From Mycolicibacterium baixiangningiae (GTDB lineage: Bacteria > Actinomycetota > Actinomycetes > Mycobacteriales > Mycobacteriaceae): a stretch of 64,000 bases of DNA. The position numbers and the translations under genes were made by a program. Of the stretch, positions 30,733 to 40,795 are shown one piece after another. The notes beneath the pieces were generated by a model that was given only the letters and a program-made list of their open reading frames with translations, searched no databases and was not told the DNA's origin. Location of the stretch: contig NZ_CP066218.1 in assembly GCF_016313185.1 (NCBI RefSeq), positions 620,001 to 684,000 of the forward strand, read 5' to 3'. Positions within the stretch are counted from its first letter, which is position 1; each line of letters opens with the position of its first letter.

Positions 30733-31746
30733 ATGCCCACGCACAGAGCCATCCACGTCGCCGGAGCGGGTGAGCCGTTGACCCTCGTGGACGTCGAAAC
30801 CCCCGCCCCGCCGCCCGGCCACCTGCGCATCGACGTCGCCGCATGCGGCGTCTGCGGTACCGACCACGGATTCGCCACCGGCAACTTCCCCGGCATGACG
30901 TGGCCGCTCACTCTGGGTCACGAGATTGCGGGCACCGTCGCCGAGGTCGGCGACGGGGTCGACAGATTCGCGGTCGGTGACCGGGTGGCGGTCGGCTGGT
31001 TCGGCGGCAACTGCAACACATGCATCCCGTGCCGCAGGGGCCAGTTCATGCAGTGCGTGAACCTGCAAGTGCCCAGTTGGCACTATCCCGGCGGGTACGC
31101 CGAATCGGTGATCGTTCCTGCCACCGCGCCGGCCCGCATCCCCGACGGGCTGTCGTTCGTGGAGGCGGCGCCGATGGGCTGCGCCGGGGTGACCACGTTC
31201 AACGGCCTGCGGCAGACCAGGGCGCGCGCCGGTGACCTAGTTGCCGTCGTCGGCATCGGCGGCCTCGGCCACCTCGGCCTGCAGTTCTCGCGGGCGATGG
31301 GGTTCGAAACGGTCGCAATAGCCCGTGGTCCTTCCAAGGAGGGCGACGCCAAAGCTCTCGGTGCGCACCACTACATCGACTCCACCGCCGAGGACGTGGC
31401 CGCGACGTTGCAGAAGCTTGGCGGCGCCGCGGTGATCCTCGCGACCGTGGCGAGCTCGACCGCGATGGGGCAGGCCGTCGGCGGGCTGGGCCCGCAGGGG
31501 GAACTGATCACCATCGGCGTCACCCCGGAGCCGTTGCCGATAAGCCCGCTCGACCTGATCAACGCGGGGCTGTCGGTGACGGGGCATCCCTCGGGCACCT
31601 CACGCGACGTCGCGGAGACCATGCACTTCGCCGTGCTGTCGGGAGTCCGGGCGCAGGTCGAGGAGCGGCCGCTGGCCGACGCCGCAGAGGCCTACGCCGC
31701 GATGGACGAGGGCCGGGCGCGGTATCGGATGGTCCTTACGATGTGA
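30733..31746 (+). CDS. Zinc-dependent alcohol dehydrogenase
   Basis: The 337-residue medium-chain dehydrogenase uses NAD(P) and two zinc sites. Catalytic zinc ligands are in ACGVCGTDH and LGHEIAG (about residues 38-65), the structural zinc is bound by four Cys in NCNTCIPCRRGQFMQC, and the Rossmann loop is VVGIGGLGHLGLQF. The substrate is unknown; the sequence is like AdhP/AdhA-type enzymes. It begins 87 bases from the divergent DedA gene and ends 29 bases before fba, so it may be co-transcribed with fba. Confidence 0.9.
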   Translation: MPTHRAIHVAGAGEPLTLVDVETPAPPPGHLRIDVAACGVCGTDHGFATGNFPGMTWPLTLGHEIAGTVAEVGDGVDRFAVGDRVAVGWFGGNCNTCIPCRRGQFMQCVNLQVPSWHYPGGYAESVIVPATAPARIPDGLSFVEAAPMGCAGVTTFNGLRQTRARAGDLVAVVGIGGLGHLGLQFSRAMGFETVAIARGPSKEGDAKALGAHHYIDSTAEDVAATLQKLGGAAVILATVASSTAMGQAVGGLGPQGELITIGVTPEPLPISPLDLINAGLSVTGHPSGTSRDVAETMHFAVLSGVRAQVEERPLADAAEAYAAMDEGRARYRMVLTM

Positions 31747-31775
31747 TCGCGCGGCGATGGGTGGATACTTCTCGT

Positions 31776-32813
31776 ATGCCGATCGCTACGCCCGAGGTCT
31801 TCGCCGAGATGCTGGACCGTGCCAAGCAGCACTCGTTCGCCTTCCCCGCCATCAACTGCACATCGTCGGAGAGCATCAACGCCGCCATCAAGGGGTTCGC
31901 TGACGCCGGCTCTGACGGCATCATCCAATTCTCCACCGGTGGAGCGGAATTCGCGTCCGGGCTCGGTGTGAAGGACATGGTGACCGGTGCTGTGGCGTTG
32001 GCCGAGTTCGCCCATGTGATCGCCGCGAAGTACCCGGTCACCGTCGCCCTGCACACCGACCATTGCCCGAAGGACAAGCTGGACACCTACGTACGGCCGC
32101 TGCTGGCGATCTCCGCCGAGCGGGTCGCCGCAGGTGGCAAACCGCTGTTCCAGTCGCACATGTGGGACGGGTCGGCCGTCCCGATCGACGAAAACCTCAC
32201 GATCGCACAGGAACTACTCAAGCAAGCCGCTGCGGCAAAGATCATCCTCGAAGTGGAGATCGGCGTGGTCGGCGGTGAAGAGGACGGCGTCGAGGCCGAG
32301 ATCAACGACAAGCTGTACACCACCGCCGAGGATTTCGAGAAGACCGTCGACGCCCTCGGAACAGGTGACCACGGTCGGTACCTGCTGGCCGCCACGTTCG
32401 GCAACGTGCACGGTGTGTACAAGCCGGGCAACGTCAAACTCAAGCCCGAGGTGCTGGCCGAGGGCCAGAAGGTGGCCGCAGCGAAGCTCGGATTGGATTC
32501 GGACGCACAGCCTTTCGACTTCGTGTTCCACGGCGGCTCGGGGTCGCTGAAGTCGGAGATCGAGGATTCGCTGCGCTACGGCGTGGTGAAGATGAACGTC
32601 GACACCGACACCCAGTACGCGTTCACCCGCCCGATCGCCGCGCACATGTTCGCGAACTACGACGGTGTGCTCAAGATCGACGGCGAGGTGGGCAACAAGA
32701 AGTTCTACGATCCGCGCAGCTACCTGAAGAAGGCCGAGGCGGGGATGACCGAGCGTGTCATCGAGGCGTGCCGGGATCTGCACAGCGCCGGGCGGTCGGT
32801 GTCAGCCGGCTAG
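31776..32813 (+). CDS. fba: Class II fructose-bisphosphate aldolase
   Basis: The 345-residue zinc aldolase splits fructose 1,6-bisphosphate into glyceraldehyde 3-phosphate and dihydroxyacetone phosphate in glycolysis, and runs the reverse step in gluconeogenesis. Key segments are FAFPAINCTSSESINA, the zinc histidines in ALHTDHCPKD and GNVHGVYKPGN, FVFHGGSGS and the final MTERVIEACRDL. The start MPIATPEVF agrees with the M. tuberculosis enzyme (Rv0363c). The ATG lies 29 bases after the alcohol dehydrogenase. Confidence 0.97.
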   Translation: MPIATPEVFAEMLDRAKQHSFAFPAINCTSSESINAAIKGFADAGSDGIIQFSTGGAEFASGLGVKDMVTGAVALAEFAHVIAAKYPVTVALHTDHCPKDKLDTYVRPLLAISAERVAAGGKPLFQSHMWDGSAVPIDENLTIAQELLKQAAAAKIILEVEIGVVGGEEDGVEAEINDKLYTTAEDFEKTVDALGTGDHGRYLLAATFGNVHGVYKPGNVKLKPEVLAEGQKVAAAKLGLDSDAQPFDFVFHGGSGSLKSEIEDSLRYGVVKMNVDTDTQYAFTRPIAAHMFANYDGVLKIDGEVGNKKFYDPRSYLKKAEAGMTERVIEACRDLHSAGRSVSAG

Positions 32814-33646
32814 GGCGTGGGGGCCTGGCAGATCTTCCACTGCTCGTCACGAAACATCAGGTCGAAGCTGCGCGTCGAGCGGGTCTGTGGCGCGAATGCC
32901 ATGAAGGTGGTGACGTTGGCTTCGGCGTGGTCGCCGTTGACCACCACCTGGTCGACGCTGGCCACCACGGGGTACTGCTTCGCCGCGGCGACACGCTCGT
33001 GCGTGTCTGCCCACGACTTGTCGTCGTACTTGACGTAGTTGTCGCGCGTCACACCGCATGTGATGCCGCGCAGCGTGGCCAGGTCCCCGTTCTGAATGGC
33101 GGCGTCGAACTGCTCGATCGTCGCCCGGACCTGGTCTTCCTGCGACGCTGTGGACCCCGACCCGCGGGTCAGCAGAAGGGTGCCCAGGATCGCGATCGCC
33201 ACGAGCGCCGCGATCACCAGCACGACAGCCACCACCCAGCCCCAGCTGCGCCGGCCCTGCTGCGGCGGGCGTGGCGTGTCACCCCGCGGCGGAATGACCT
33301 GCGGGCTCGCGGCCTTCTGCGCGGCGAACGGGTCGGTGTCGGCACCCGTGCCTGCGGTCTCCGACCTCGGGAACACCTCGGTGGCCGGCTCCGGTGGGGG
33401 GTCGATCTTCTGGGTGGACCCCGCGTCGAAGCCCGATGGCGCGGTGAAACGTCGTTCGGCTTCCTCTGGTTCGGCCGGCTGCCGTTCGTCCGGCCGCGCC
33501 GACGAGATGATCTCGGTGGCGGGTTCGTGATCGGCTGACGGCGACGGCCGCGTGGCGTCATCCGGACCGCTCTGCTCACCGGGACCACCCGCTGCCGACT
33601 GCACGGTCGGCTCGTCGCCCTGCTCGGGCCCTCGTGGGTTCGACAT
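32810..33646 (-). CDS. Conserved membrane protein, Rv0361-like
   Basis: The 278-residue protein has a long disordered Pro/Glu-rich cytoplasmic N terminus (1-132), one transmembrane helix (about 136-160, WGWVVAVVLVIAALVAIAIL) and an extracytoplasmic NTF2/DUF4878-like domain (about 165-278) with two Cys (TCGVTRDN and KICQAP) that could form a disulfide. Position beside fba and length match Rv0361. The function is unknown. It is convergent with fba with a 4-base overlap, and divergent from the DUF3151 gene. Confidence 0.75.
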   Translation of the reverse strand: MSNPRGPEQGDEPTVQSAAGGPGEQSGPDDATRPSPSADHEPATEIISSARPDERQPAEPEEAERRFTAPSGFDAGSTQKIDPPPEPATEVFPRSETAGTGADTDPFAAQKAASPQVIPPRGDTPRPPQQGRRSWGWVVAVVLVIAALVAIAILGTLLLTRGSGSTASQEDQVRATIEQFDAAIQNGDLATLRGITCGVTRDNYVKYDDKSWADTHERVAAAKQYPVVASVDQVVVNGDHAEANVTTFMAFAPQTRSTRSFDLMFRDEQWKICQAPTP

Positions 33647-33746
33647 CCCTGCTGCGTTCCTCCTCCAACGACGCTACCGGGTGGAGCTTATCGACCGATC
33701 CGAGCCGATGACCGATCGCCGCGGCGGGCACGGCACAATGTTCGTC

Positions 33747-34163
33747 ATGACGCGGATGGGTGATCTTCTCGGACCAGAGCCGGTACTGCTGCCGGGTGAC
33801 CCCGACGCGGAAGCGGAACTCGACGCCAGTGAGAACCCGGCGATCGTCGCGGCCGCTCACCCGGCGGCGTCGGTGGCGTGGGCCGCGCTCGCCGAGGACG
33901 CACTCGCCGACGACAAGGCCATCACCGCCTACGCGTACGCGCGCACCGGCTACCACCGTGGCCTGGACGCGCTGCGCCGCAACGGGTGGAAGGGCTTCGG
34001 CCCGGTGCCCTATCGGCACGAACCCAACCGCGGTTTCCTGCGGTGTGTGGCGGCGCTGGCCCGCGCAGCCGACACGATCGGCGAGACCGACGAATACCAG
34101 CGGTGCCTGGATCTGCTCGACGACTGCGATCCGGCCGCGCGCGGAGCACTCGGCCTGAGCTGA
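33747..34163 (+). CDS. DUF3151 family protein (Rv0360c-like)
   Basis: The 138-residue soluble, mostly helical protein is highly conserved in mycobacteria (compare Rv0360c) and has no known function. Characteristic segments are MGDLLGPEPVLLPGD at the start, AYAYARTGYHRGLDALRR and PYRHEPNRGFLRCVAALARA. The ATG at 33747 matches the conserved N terminus; the upstream open frame is not conserved and crosses the divergent gene. The CDF transporter gene is convergent, with a hairpin between them. Confidence 0.88.
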   Translation: MTRMGDLLGPEPVLLPGDPDAEAELDASENPAIVAAAHPAASVAWAALAEDALADDKAITAYAYARTGYHRGLDALRRNGWKGFGPVPYRHEPNRGFLRCVAALARAADTIGETDEYQRCLDLLDDCDPAARGALGLS

Positions 34164-34204
34164 GGCCTTCGCTTCGGGCCGGCCTTCGCCGAGATCTACG
34201 TGGG

Positions 34205-34231
34205 GGCTGTCAAGCCGTCGGCTTAACAGCC
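34205..34231. terminator. Hairpin between convergent genes, likely bidirectional terminator
   Basis: GGCTGT-C-AAGCC-GTC-GGCTT-A-ACAGCC forms an 11-bp stem with one C-A mismatch and a three-base loop. It lies centrally in the 106-base gap between the DUF3151 and CDF stops. There is no T-run, as is common for mycobacterial terminators, so termination is inferred from position. Confidence 0.5.
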
Positions 34232-34269
34232 GTGGTGTCGATCTCGGCGCCCAGCGACAAATGGCCCAT

Positions 34270-35172
34270 CTACCAGTCGTTCTTCTCGCAGTTGCTGCAG
34301 TCGGCGGCGTCTTCGGGCGGTTCCACCTGCACCGTCGCATGGTCAAGACCGCGGGCGGCCAGCACCGCGCGGGCGTCGTCGAGCACGCGGGCGGAATCGC
34401 GGGCCGAGGTCAGGTGCGCGGTGACGACGTCCTTGCCCGGCACCAGCGTCCACACGTGCAGATCGTGCACCTCGGTCACCCCGTCGACCGCGCACAGCGC
34501 GGTGCGCAGTTCGTCGACGTCGATGTGGGCGGGTGACGACTCGGACAGGATCCGCAGAGCCGCGCGGGCCAGCGAAATCGCCCGCGGCAGCACCCACAGC
34601 GCGACGAACACCGCGACCACCACGTCGGCGTACGGCCAGCGCGTCGTGACCGTCACGATGCCGGCGATGAGTACGCCGATGCTGCCGACCGTATCGGCGA
34701 CCACCTCCATGTAAGCGCCTTTGACGGCGAGGCTGTCCTTGGAGTGTGCGCGCAGCAGCAGCACGACGACGGCGTTGGCGGCCAGACCGGCCAGTGCGAC
34801 CACGATCATCGGTACGCCGGGGACCTCGGGTGCATCCCCGAGGCGTTCGATCGCCTCGTAGAAGATGAACACCGCCATCGCGAGCAGCAGGGCCGCATTG
34901 GCCACCGCGGTAAAGACCTCGGCGCGGTGCCAACCGTAGGTGCGTGCGGGTGACGCGCTGCCGTGCCGGGCGAGCAGCACGGCCGTCAGCCCCATGAACA
35001 TCGCGACGAGGTCGGTGAGCATGTGCCCGGCGTCGGCCAGCAGGGCGATCGAGTTGATCCACAGCGCGGTGGTCAGTTCAAGGGCGAAGAACGCGGTGAG
35101 GATCGCCGCGGCGATCAGCATCCTGCTGACGCGGGCGTCGGTCCCGTGCTGGTGATCGTGACCCGCGCCCAT
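34270..35172 (-). CDS. Cation diffusion facilitator (Zn2+ or other divalent metal exporter)
   Basis: The 300-residue CDF transporter exports Zn2+ or related metals in exchange for protons. Six helices are visible. The metal site motifs are LLADAGHMLTD in helix 2 (Asp and His/Asp) and EVVADTVGSIG in helix 5. A His-rich N terminus (GHDHQHG) and a C-terminal cytoplasmic domain with DVHDLHVW-like sequence (EVHDLHVWTLVPG) and CSNC near the end fit a ZitB/CzcD-type protein. A promoter with a dyad in its spacer precedes it, so metal-responsive control is likely. Confidence 0.92.
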   Translation of the reverse strand: MGAGHDHQHGTDARVSRMLIAAAILTAFFALELTTALWINSIALLADAGHMLTDLVAMFMGLTAVLLARHGSASPARTYGWHRAEVFTAVANAALLLAMAVFIFYEAIERLGDAPEVPGVPMIVVALAGLAANAVVVLLLRAHSKDSLAVKGAYMEVVADTVGSIGVLIAGIVTVTTRWPYADVVVAVFVALWVLPRAISLARAALRILSESSPAHIDVDELRTALCAVDGVTEVHDLHVWTLVPGKDVVTAHLTSARDSARVLDDARAVLAARGLDHATVQVEPPEDAADCSNCEKNDW

Positions 35173-35178
35173 GCCTGC

Positions 35179-35208
35179 AATCTATGCGTGAAGTCGCATA
35201 TATCGCAA
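35179..35208 (-). promoter_or_regulatory. CDF promoter with perfect dyad between -35 and -10
   Basis: On the minus strand TTGCGA (35203-35208) and TAGATT (35179-35184) are 18 bases apart and the ATG follows 6 bases after the -10, suggesting a leaderless mRNA. The spacer holds the perfect repeat TATGCG-TGAAGT-CGCATA (35183-35200). An operator placed between -35 and -10 is usual for MerR-type activators and also occurs for ArsR/SmtB-type metal repressors. The regulator is not encoded next to it. Confidence 0.6.
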
Positions 35209-35255
35209 GGGTCCGTCTGCTCGCGGGGAGGTGCGGGGACGAGCCGGGAGGAGTG

Positions 35256-36035
35256 CTACCCCCACGCCGACCAGAAGCGGGTCAGCTGGCCGCCGATCGA
35301 GACCAGCGTGCTCGGCACCCCGGACAGCTCCGTGAGCCAGTACACGCCGCCGAAGAACCACTGGTTGAGCACGGGGGCGAGCAGCAGGATCAGCAGGATG
35401 AAGAACCCCCACTGCTTGACGGGGTCGAGCGCCCGCTGCGTGTCGCGGCCCAGATGCGGTTCGAGTGCGCCGTAGCCGTCGAGCCCCGGGATGGGCAGGA
35501 TGTTCAGGACGAACGCGGTGACCTGCAAGAAGCCCAGGAACGCCAGCGCCGCCCAGAACACCCCGTGGGCCGGGTCGTAGAGCAACCGCGTCAGCCCCAG
35601 CAGCACGATCGCCAGCAGCAGGTTCGCGGACGGTCCGGCGAGGCTGACCAGTGTCTTCTGGCGGGGGGTCATCCACCCCGTGCGCAGATACACCGCCCCG
35701 CCGGGCAGGCCGATCCCGCCGAGCGCGATGAACAGCACCGGCAACCCGAGCGAGAGCAGGGGATGGGAGTACTTCAGCGGGTTGAGCGTCAGATAGCCGC
35801 GCATCTCGACATCGCGGTCCCCGAAGCGCCACGCGGTGAAGGCGTGGCCGAACTCGTGGAGGGACAGCGATACCAGCCACCCCGCGATGACGAAGACGAA
35901 CACACCGGCGTAGGCCAGCGGCCGCACCGTATCCGCTGCGATCCACGCCAGGGCGCCCCCTGCGGCGGTGATCGCCAGCACGGCGAGGAAGACGGGGCTC
36001 GGCCGCACCGACTGGCGCAGCGGGCGGATGCTCAC
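35256..36035 (-). CDS. M50 family site-2-type membrane protease (Rv0359-like)
   Basis: The 259-residue polytopic membrane metalloprotease has the zinc-binding motif HEFGH (SLSLHEFGHAFTAWRFGD, about residue 60) and the third-ligand motif LNILPIPGLDGYGAL (near residue 178), both in membrane segments as in site-2 proteases. The substrate is unknown. It corresponds to Rv0359 by position near purA. The ATG at 36035 is the only one that keeps the first helix. The 48 bases between it and the CDF promoter hold nothing else. Confidence 0.88.
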   Translation of the reverse strand: MSIRPLRQSVRPSPVFLAVLAITAAGGALAWIAADTVRPLAYAGVFVFVIAGWLVSLSLHEFGHAFTAWRFGDRDVEMRGYLTLNPLKYSHPLLSLGLPVLFIALGGIGLPGGAVYLRTGWMTPRQKTLVSLAGPSANLLLAIVLLGLTRLLYDPAHGVFWAALAFLGFLQVTAFVLNILPIPGLDGYGALEPHLGRDTQRALDPVKQWGFFILLILLLAPVLNQWFFGGVYWLTELSGVPSTLVSIGGQLTRFWSAWG

Positions 36036-36059
36036 GATTCGACGGTACCCACGTCTCCG

Positions 36060-36671
36060 TCAGCCGACCCGTAGCCAGCCTTCGGTGTGCCGGTAGAACG
36101 TCGACCGTTTGACCTCGCGCGGGCCCTCCACACCGTCGCGGATCACCCGCGCGCCCGTCGTCCCCAGCTGTGCAGCCCGTCCCGCCACCCAGCGCTGCGG
36201 GCGGCCGCGCCCGGACTGCACTGCCGCGCGCAACCCCGGCATCTCCGCCGTCGGCTCGATCCGTACGCCCGCGACGTCGCCGGTGAACAGGGTCGTGTCG
36301 TCGACCACCGCCTCGCCGAAAAGCCCCTGCTCAAAGCCCCGCCACTGCGCGGACCCCACGATCGCGATCCCGGCGTCGTCACGGATCAGCGGCACCCGTC
36401 GCGCCTCGCCCGTCACGGCGGAACGCGGGAAGAACCCGCGCGCGGCGGCGAGCTCCACGCCGAGGCGTTCGGTGCGCATCAGCCGGGTCAGCACCGTCGC
36501 CAGATCGGCGTCGGCGCCCACCACGACGAGCCGGCGCGCACCGGCCGCGGCCGCGTCGACGTCTGCCGAACCCGCGACGTCGACGGTGTCCAGGCCGGTG
36601 AGACCGCGCGGTACGCGGTGCTCGCCGAACCGGAGCACGACTACGCCCGCGGCTCTGTCACTGGCACTCAA
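36060..36671 (-). CDS. Conserved hypothetical protein, Rv0358-like
   Basis: The 203-residue protein is of a mycobacterial family without known function (compare Rv0358). The N-terminal half reads like a Rossmann or kinase-like alpha/beta part (ARRLVVVGADADLATVL) and the C-terminal half is basic (REVKRSTFYRHTEGWLRVG), so DNA or phosphate binding is possible but unproven. The start codon is TTG, with AAGGA 10 bases before it. The M50 protease gene follows after 24 bases; purA is divergent. Confidence 0.75.
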   Translation of the reverse strand: MSASDRAAGVVVLRFGEHRVPRGLTGLDTVDVAGSADVDAAAAGARRLVVVGADADLATVLTRLMRTERLGVELAAARGFFPRSAVTGEARRVPLIRDDAGIAIVGSAQWRGFEQGLFGEAVVDDTTLFTGDVAGVRIEPTAEMPGLRAAVQSGRGRPQRWVAGRAAQLGTTGARVIRDGVEGPREVKRSTFYRHTEGWLRVG

Positions 36672-36738
36672 GAGAGATCCTTCCGACCTGCTGAGATAGG
36701 GTGTGTCACCGGCTGCACCACATCAAGCGGGAGATTAA

Positions 36739-38665
<1,927 letters not shown>

Positions 38666-38669
<4 letters not shown>

Positions 38670-39328
38670 CGCCCCACGCGCTGACGACACCTCGGGCGGC
38701 CGCGTTGGCCGGCGTGCTGTTCGCGCTGTTCTTCGGCGCGGCACTGATCCTCATCCGCACCGCCCTGCCCGAGGGCGCCGAGCCGGGTTCGCAGTGGGTG
38801 GACGGCGCCGATCACCGGTTGCGCGTGGCGGCGCTGCTCATGCCGTTCGCGGGGATCGCGTTCCTGTGGTTCATGGGCGTGATCCGCGACGGGTTCGGCC
38901 GCTACGAGGACCGGTTCTTCGCCACCGTGTTCCTGGGCAGCGGTCTGCTGTTCCTGGCCATGATGTTCCTCGCCGCCGGCGTGGGCGCGGCGCTGGAGGC
39001 CATCGGACCGCATCTCGACTCCTCGGACCGCTCCGCGGCGGCGGCCTTCGGGCAGGCGCTGGCCGTGGTGATCTCCAAGACCTACGCGCTGCGGATGGCG
39101 GCGGTGTTCATGATCTCGCTGGCGACGATCTGGCTGCGGACCGGGCTGATGCCCCGGCCGCTGGTGTGGGGCACCTACCTCGTCGCGCTGACGTTGATGG
39201 CGGCCGCGGAGGTCAGCATGTGGCTCACGCTGGCGTTCCCGGCGTGGGTGCTGGTGATGAGCGTGCTGCTGTTCAGCGGCCGGCTCACTCCGGCGCCAAC
39301 CGCAGCGCCGTCGCCGGACACAGTTTGA
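38666..39328 (+). CDS. Conserved four- to six-helix membrane protein
   Basis: The 220-residue hydrophobic protein has helices at about residues 12-31, 54-72, 88-110, 140-156 and 168-205. No catalytic motif or named domain is recognised. The GTG start overlaps the thioesterase stop, so it is made together with purA and the thioesterase. Its last 44 bases overlap the convergent ferredoxin gene. Confidence 0.7.
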
Positions 39329-39479
39329 CCGCTTCGCGGGCGTGCTCCTGCTCGCCCTCGGGCACCGGATCGGCGAGCAGGACGACGATGCCGTCGTCGT
39401 CCTGGTCGAACACCTCCGGCGCGCTCATCACGCAATTGCCCGCGCTGATGCAGGTGTCGCGGTCCGCCTCGATTCTCAT
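39285..39479 (-). CDS. 3Fe-4S ferredoxin (P450 redox partner)
   Basis: The 64-residue ferredoxin has three cluster cysteines (DTCISAGNCVMSAP and AVKLCPATAL); the central position of a 4Fe-4S motif is not Cys, as in 3Fe-4S ferredoxins that serve cytochromes P450. It starts 4 bases after the stop of the P450 gene, so the two are co-transcribed and it probably passes electrons to that enzyme. The 3' end overlaps the convergent membrane protein gene by 44 bases. Confidence 0.9.
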   Translation of the reverse strand: MRIEADRDTCISAGNCVMSAPEVFDQDDDGIVVLLADPVPEGEQEHAREAVKLCPATALRLAPE

Positions 39480-39483
39480 CCAG

Positions 39484-40686
39484 TCACCATCCCACCAGCA
39501 GTGACCGCAGCCCGTAGATGAAGTGGAACGACCGGAACTGCACATCCTCGAACGGTTCGGCCAGCGCCAGATTCGGGAAGCGGCGCAGCAGCGCAGGCAG
39601 GGCGATCCGCATCTCCATCCGGGCCAGCGGCGCACCGAGGCAGTGGTGCACACCGTGGCCGAAGGCGAGGTGTCCGGGGGCGCCGCGGACGATGTCGAGC
39701 GATTCCGGCGCGTCGACGAAGCCGGGATCACGGTTGGCCGACGGCAGCGACACGAACACCAACTGCCCCTTGGGAATCGGCACGCCCGCCACCTCGACGT
39801 CGGTGGTGGTGATCCGCGGGATGCCACTGTGCACGATCGACAGCCACCGCAGCAGCTCCTCGATCGCGGGGGCGGTGGCCGCCGGGTCGTCACGCACCGC
39901 GGCGAGCTGTGTGGGATGGCGCAGCAGCGCGAGCACGCCGAGTCCGAGCATGTTGGATGTGGTCTCGTGGCCGGCGAGCAGCAGCAGCCCGGCGATGCCG
40001 ACCAGTTCGTCGTCGGTCAGCTCGTCGCCGTGTTCGCGCACCAGCATCCCGAGGATGTCGTCGTTCGGGGTGTGCCGGGCCGCGCTCACCAGGGAGTACA
40101 TGTAGTCCCGGCCCTGCCGGGCCAGCTCGAGCCGCTCCGGGATGGGCAGCGACAGGTCGAGCTGCCGGGCGCTGCGGCGCTGGAAGTCCCCCCGGTCGGC
40201 GTACGGGACCCCGAGCAGTTCGCAGATCACCAGCGACGGTATCGGCAGCGCGAAGGCGGCCACCAGATCGGTTGGCGGCCCGGCCTTTTCCATCGCATCG
40301 AGGTGCTCCTCGACGATCGCGACGATACGCGGCTGCAGCCGGTTGATGCGGCGCAGCGTGAACTCCGGGGTGAGCATCCGGCGCAGTCGCTGGTGTTCGG
40401 GCGGATCGTTGGCGAGCAGGTTGCCCGCCTGCGCCCTGGCCTGTTCGGCGTCGGACACGGGCGCCCCGGCGCCGACGAAGCCGGGCGGACGCGTGTTGGA
40501 GAACCGCTCGTGGTCGGCGAGCACCGCCTTGACGTCGTCGTGGCGGGTCACCAGGTAGATGTCCATCCCAAAGGCGTTCTTGGTGACGCGCACGCCGGTC
40601 GACTCCCGGATCTCGCGCAGTTCCGCGGTCGGGTCGAAGCCGTTGCGCTGCATGTGCAACGGCGGAAGTGGGGGAGCCGCAGTCAT
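39484..40686 (-). CDS. Cytochrome P450
   Basis: The 400-residue soluble bacterial P450 has the I-helix oxygen-binding motif AGHETTSN (about residue 240), the ExxR motif in EELLRWLSI-type context with the K helix, and the haem-binding loop FGHGVHHCLGAPLAR with the thiolate Cys (about 350). It is of normal length. The substrate cannot be told from sequence. A 3Fe-4S ferredoxin gene follows at once; a ferredoxin reductase is not adjacent. Confidence 0.95.
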   Translation of the reverse strand: MTAAPPLPPLHMQRNGFDPTAELREIRESTGVRVTKNAFGMDIYLVTRHDDVKAVLADHERFSNTRPPGFVGAGAPVSDAEQARAQAGNLLANDPPEHQRLRRMLTPEFTLRRINRLQPRIVAIVEEHLDAMEKAGPPTDLVAAFALPIPSLVICELLGVPYADRGDFQRRSARQLDLSLPIPERLELARQGRDYMYSLVSAARHTPNDDILGMLVREHGDELTDDELVGIAGLLLLAGHETTSNMLGLGVLALLRHPTQLAAVRDDPAATAPAIEELLRWLSIVHSGIPRITTTDVEVAGVPIPKGQLVFVSLPSANRDPGFVDAPESLDIVRGAPGHLAFGHGVHHCLGAPLARMEMRIALPALLRRFPNLALAEPFEDVQFRSFHFIYGLRSLLVGW

Positions 40687-40795
40687 ACCGTCCGAACGTA
40701 CGCCAGCCCAGCCGAACGTGACCGCCGAAACTGCGGTGAGATCACGATTTCCCGTCGCGAGGCGATCTGGCAGCAGTCTCGGCGGTAGGCGCGTG

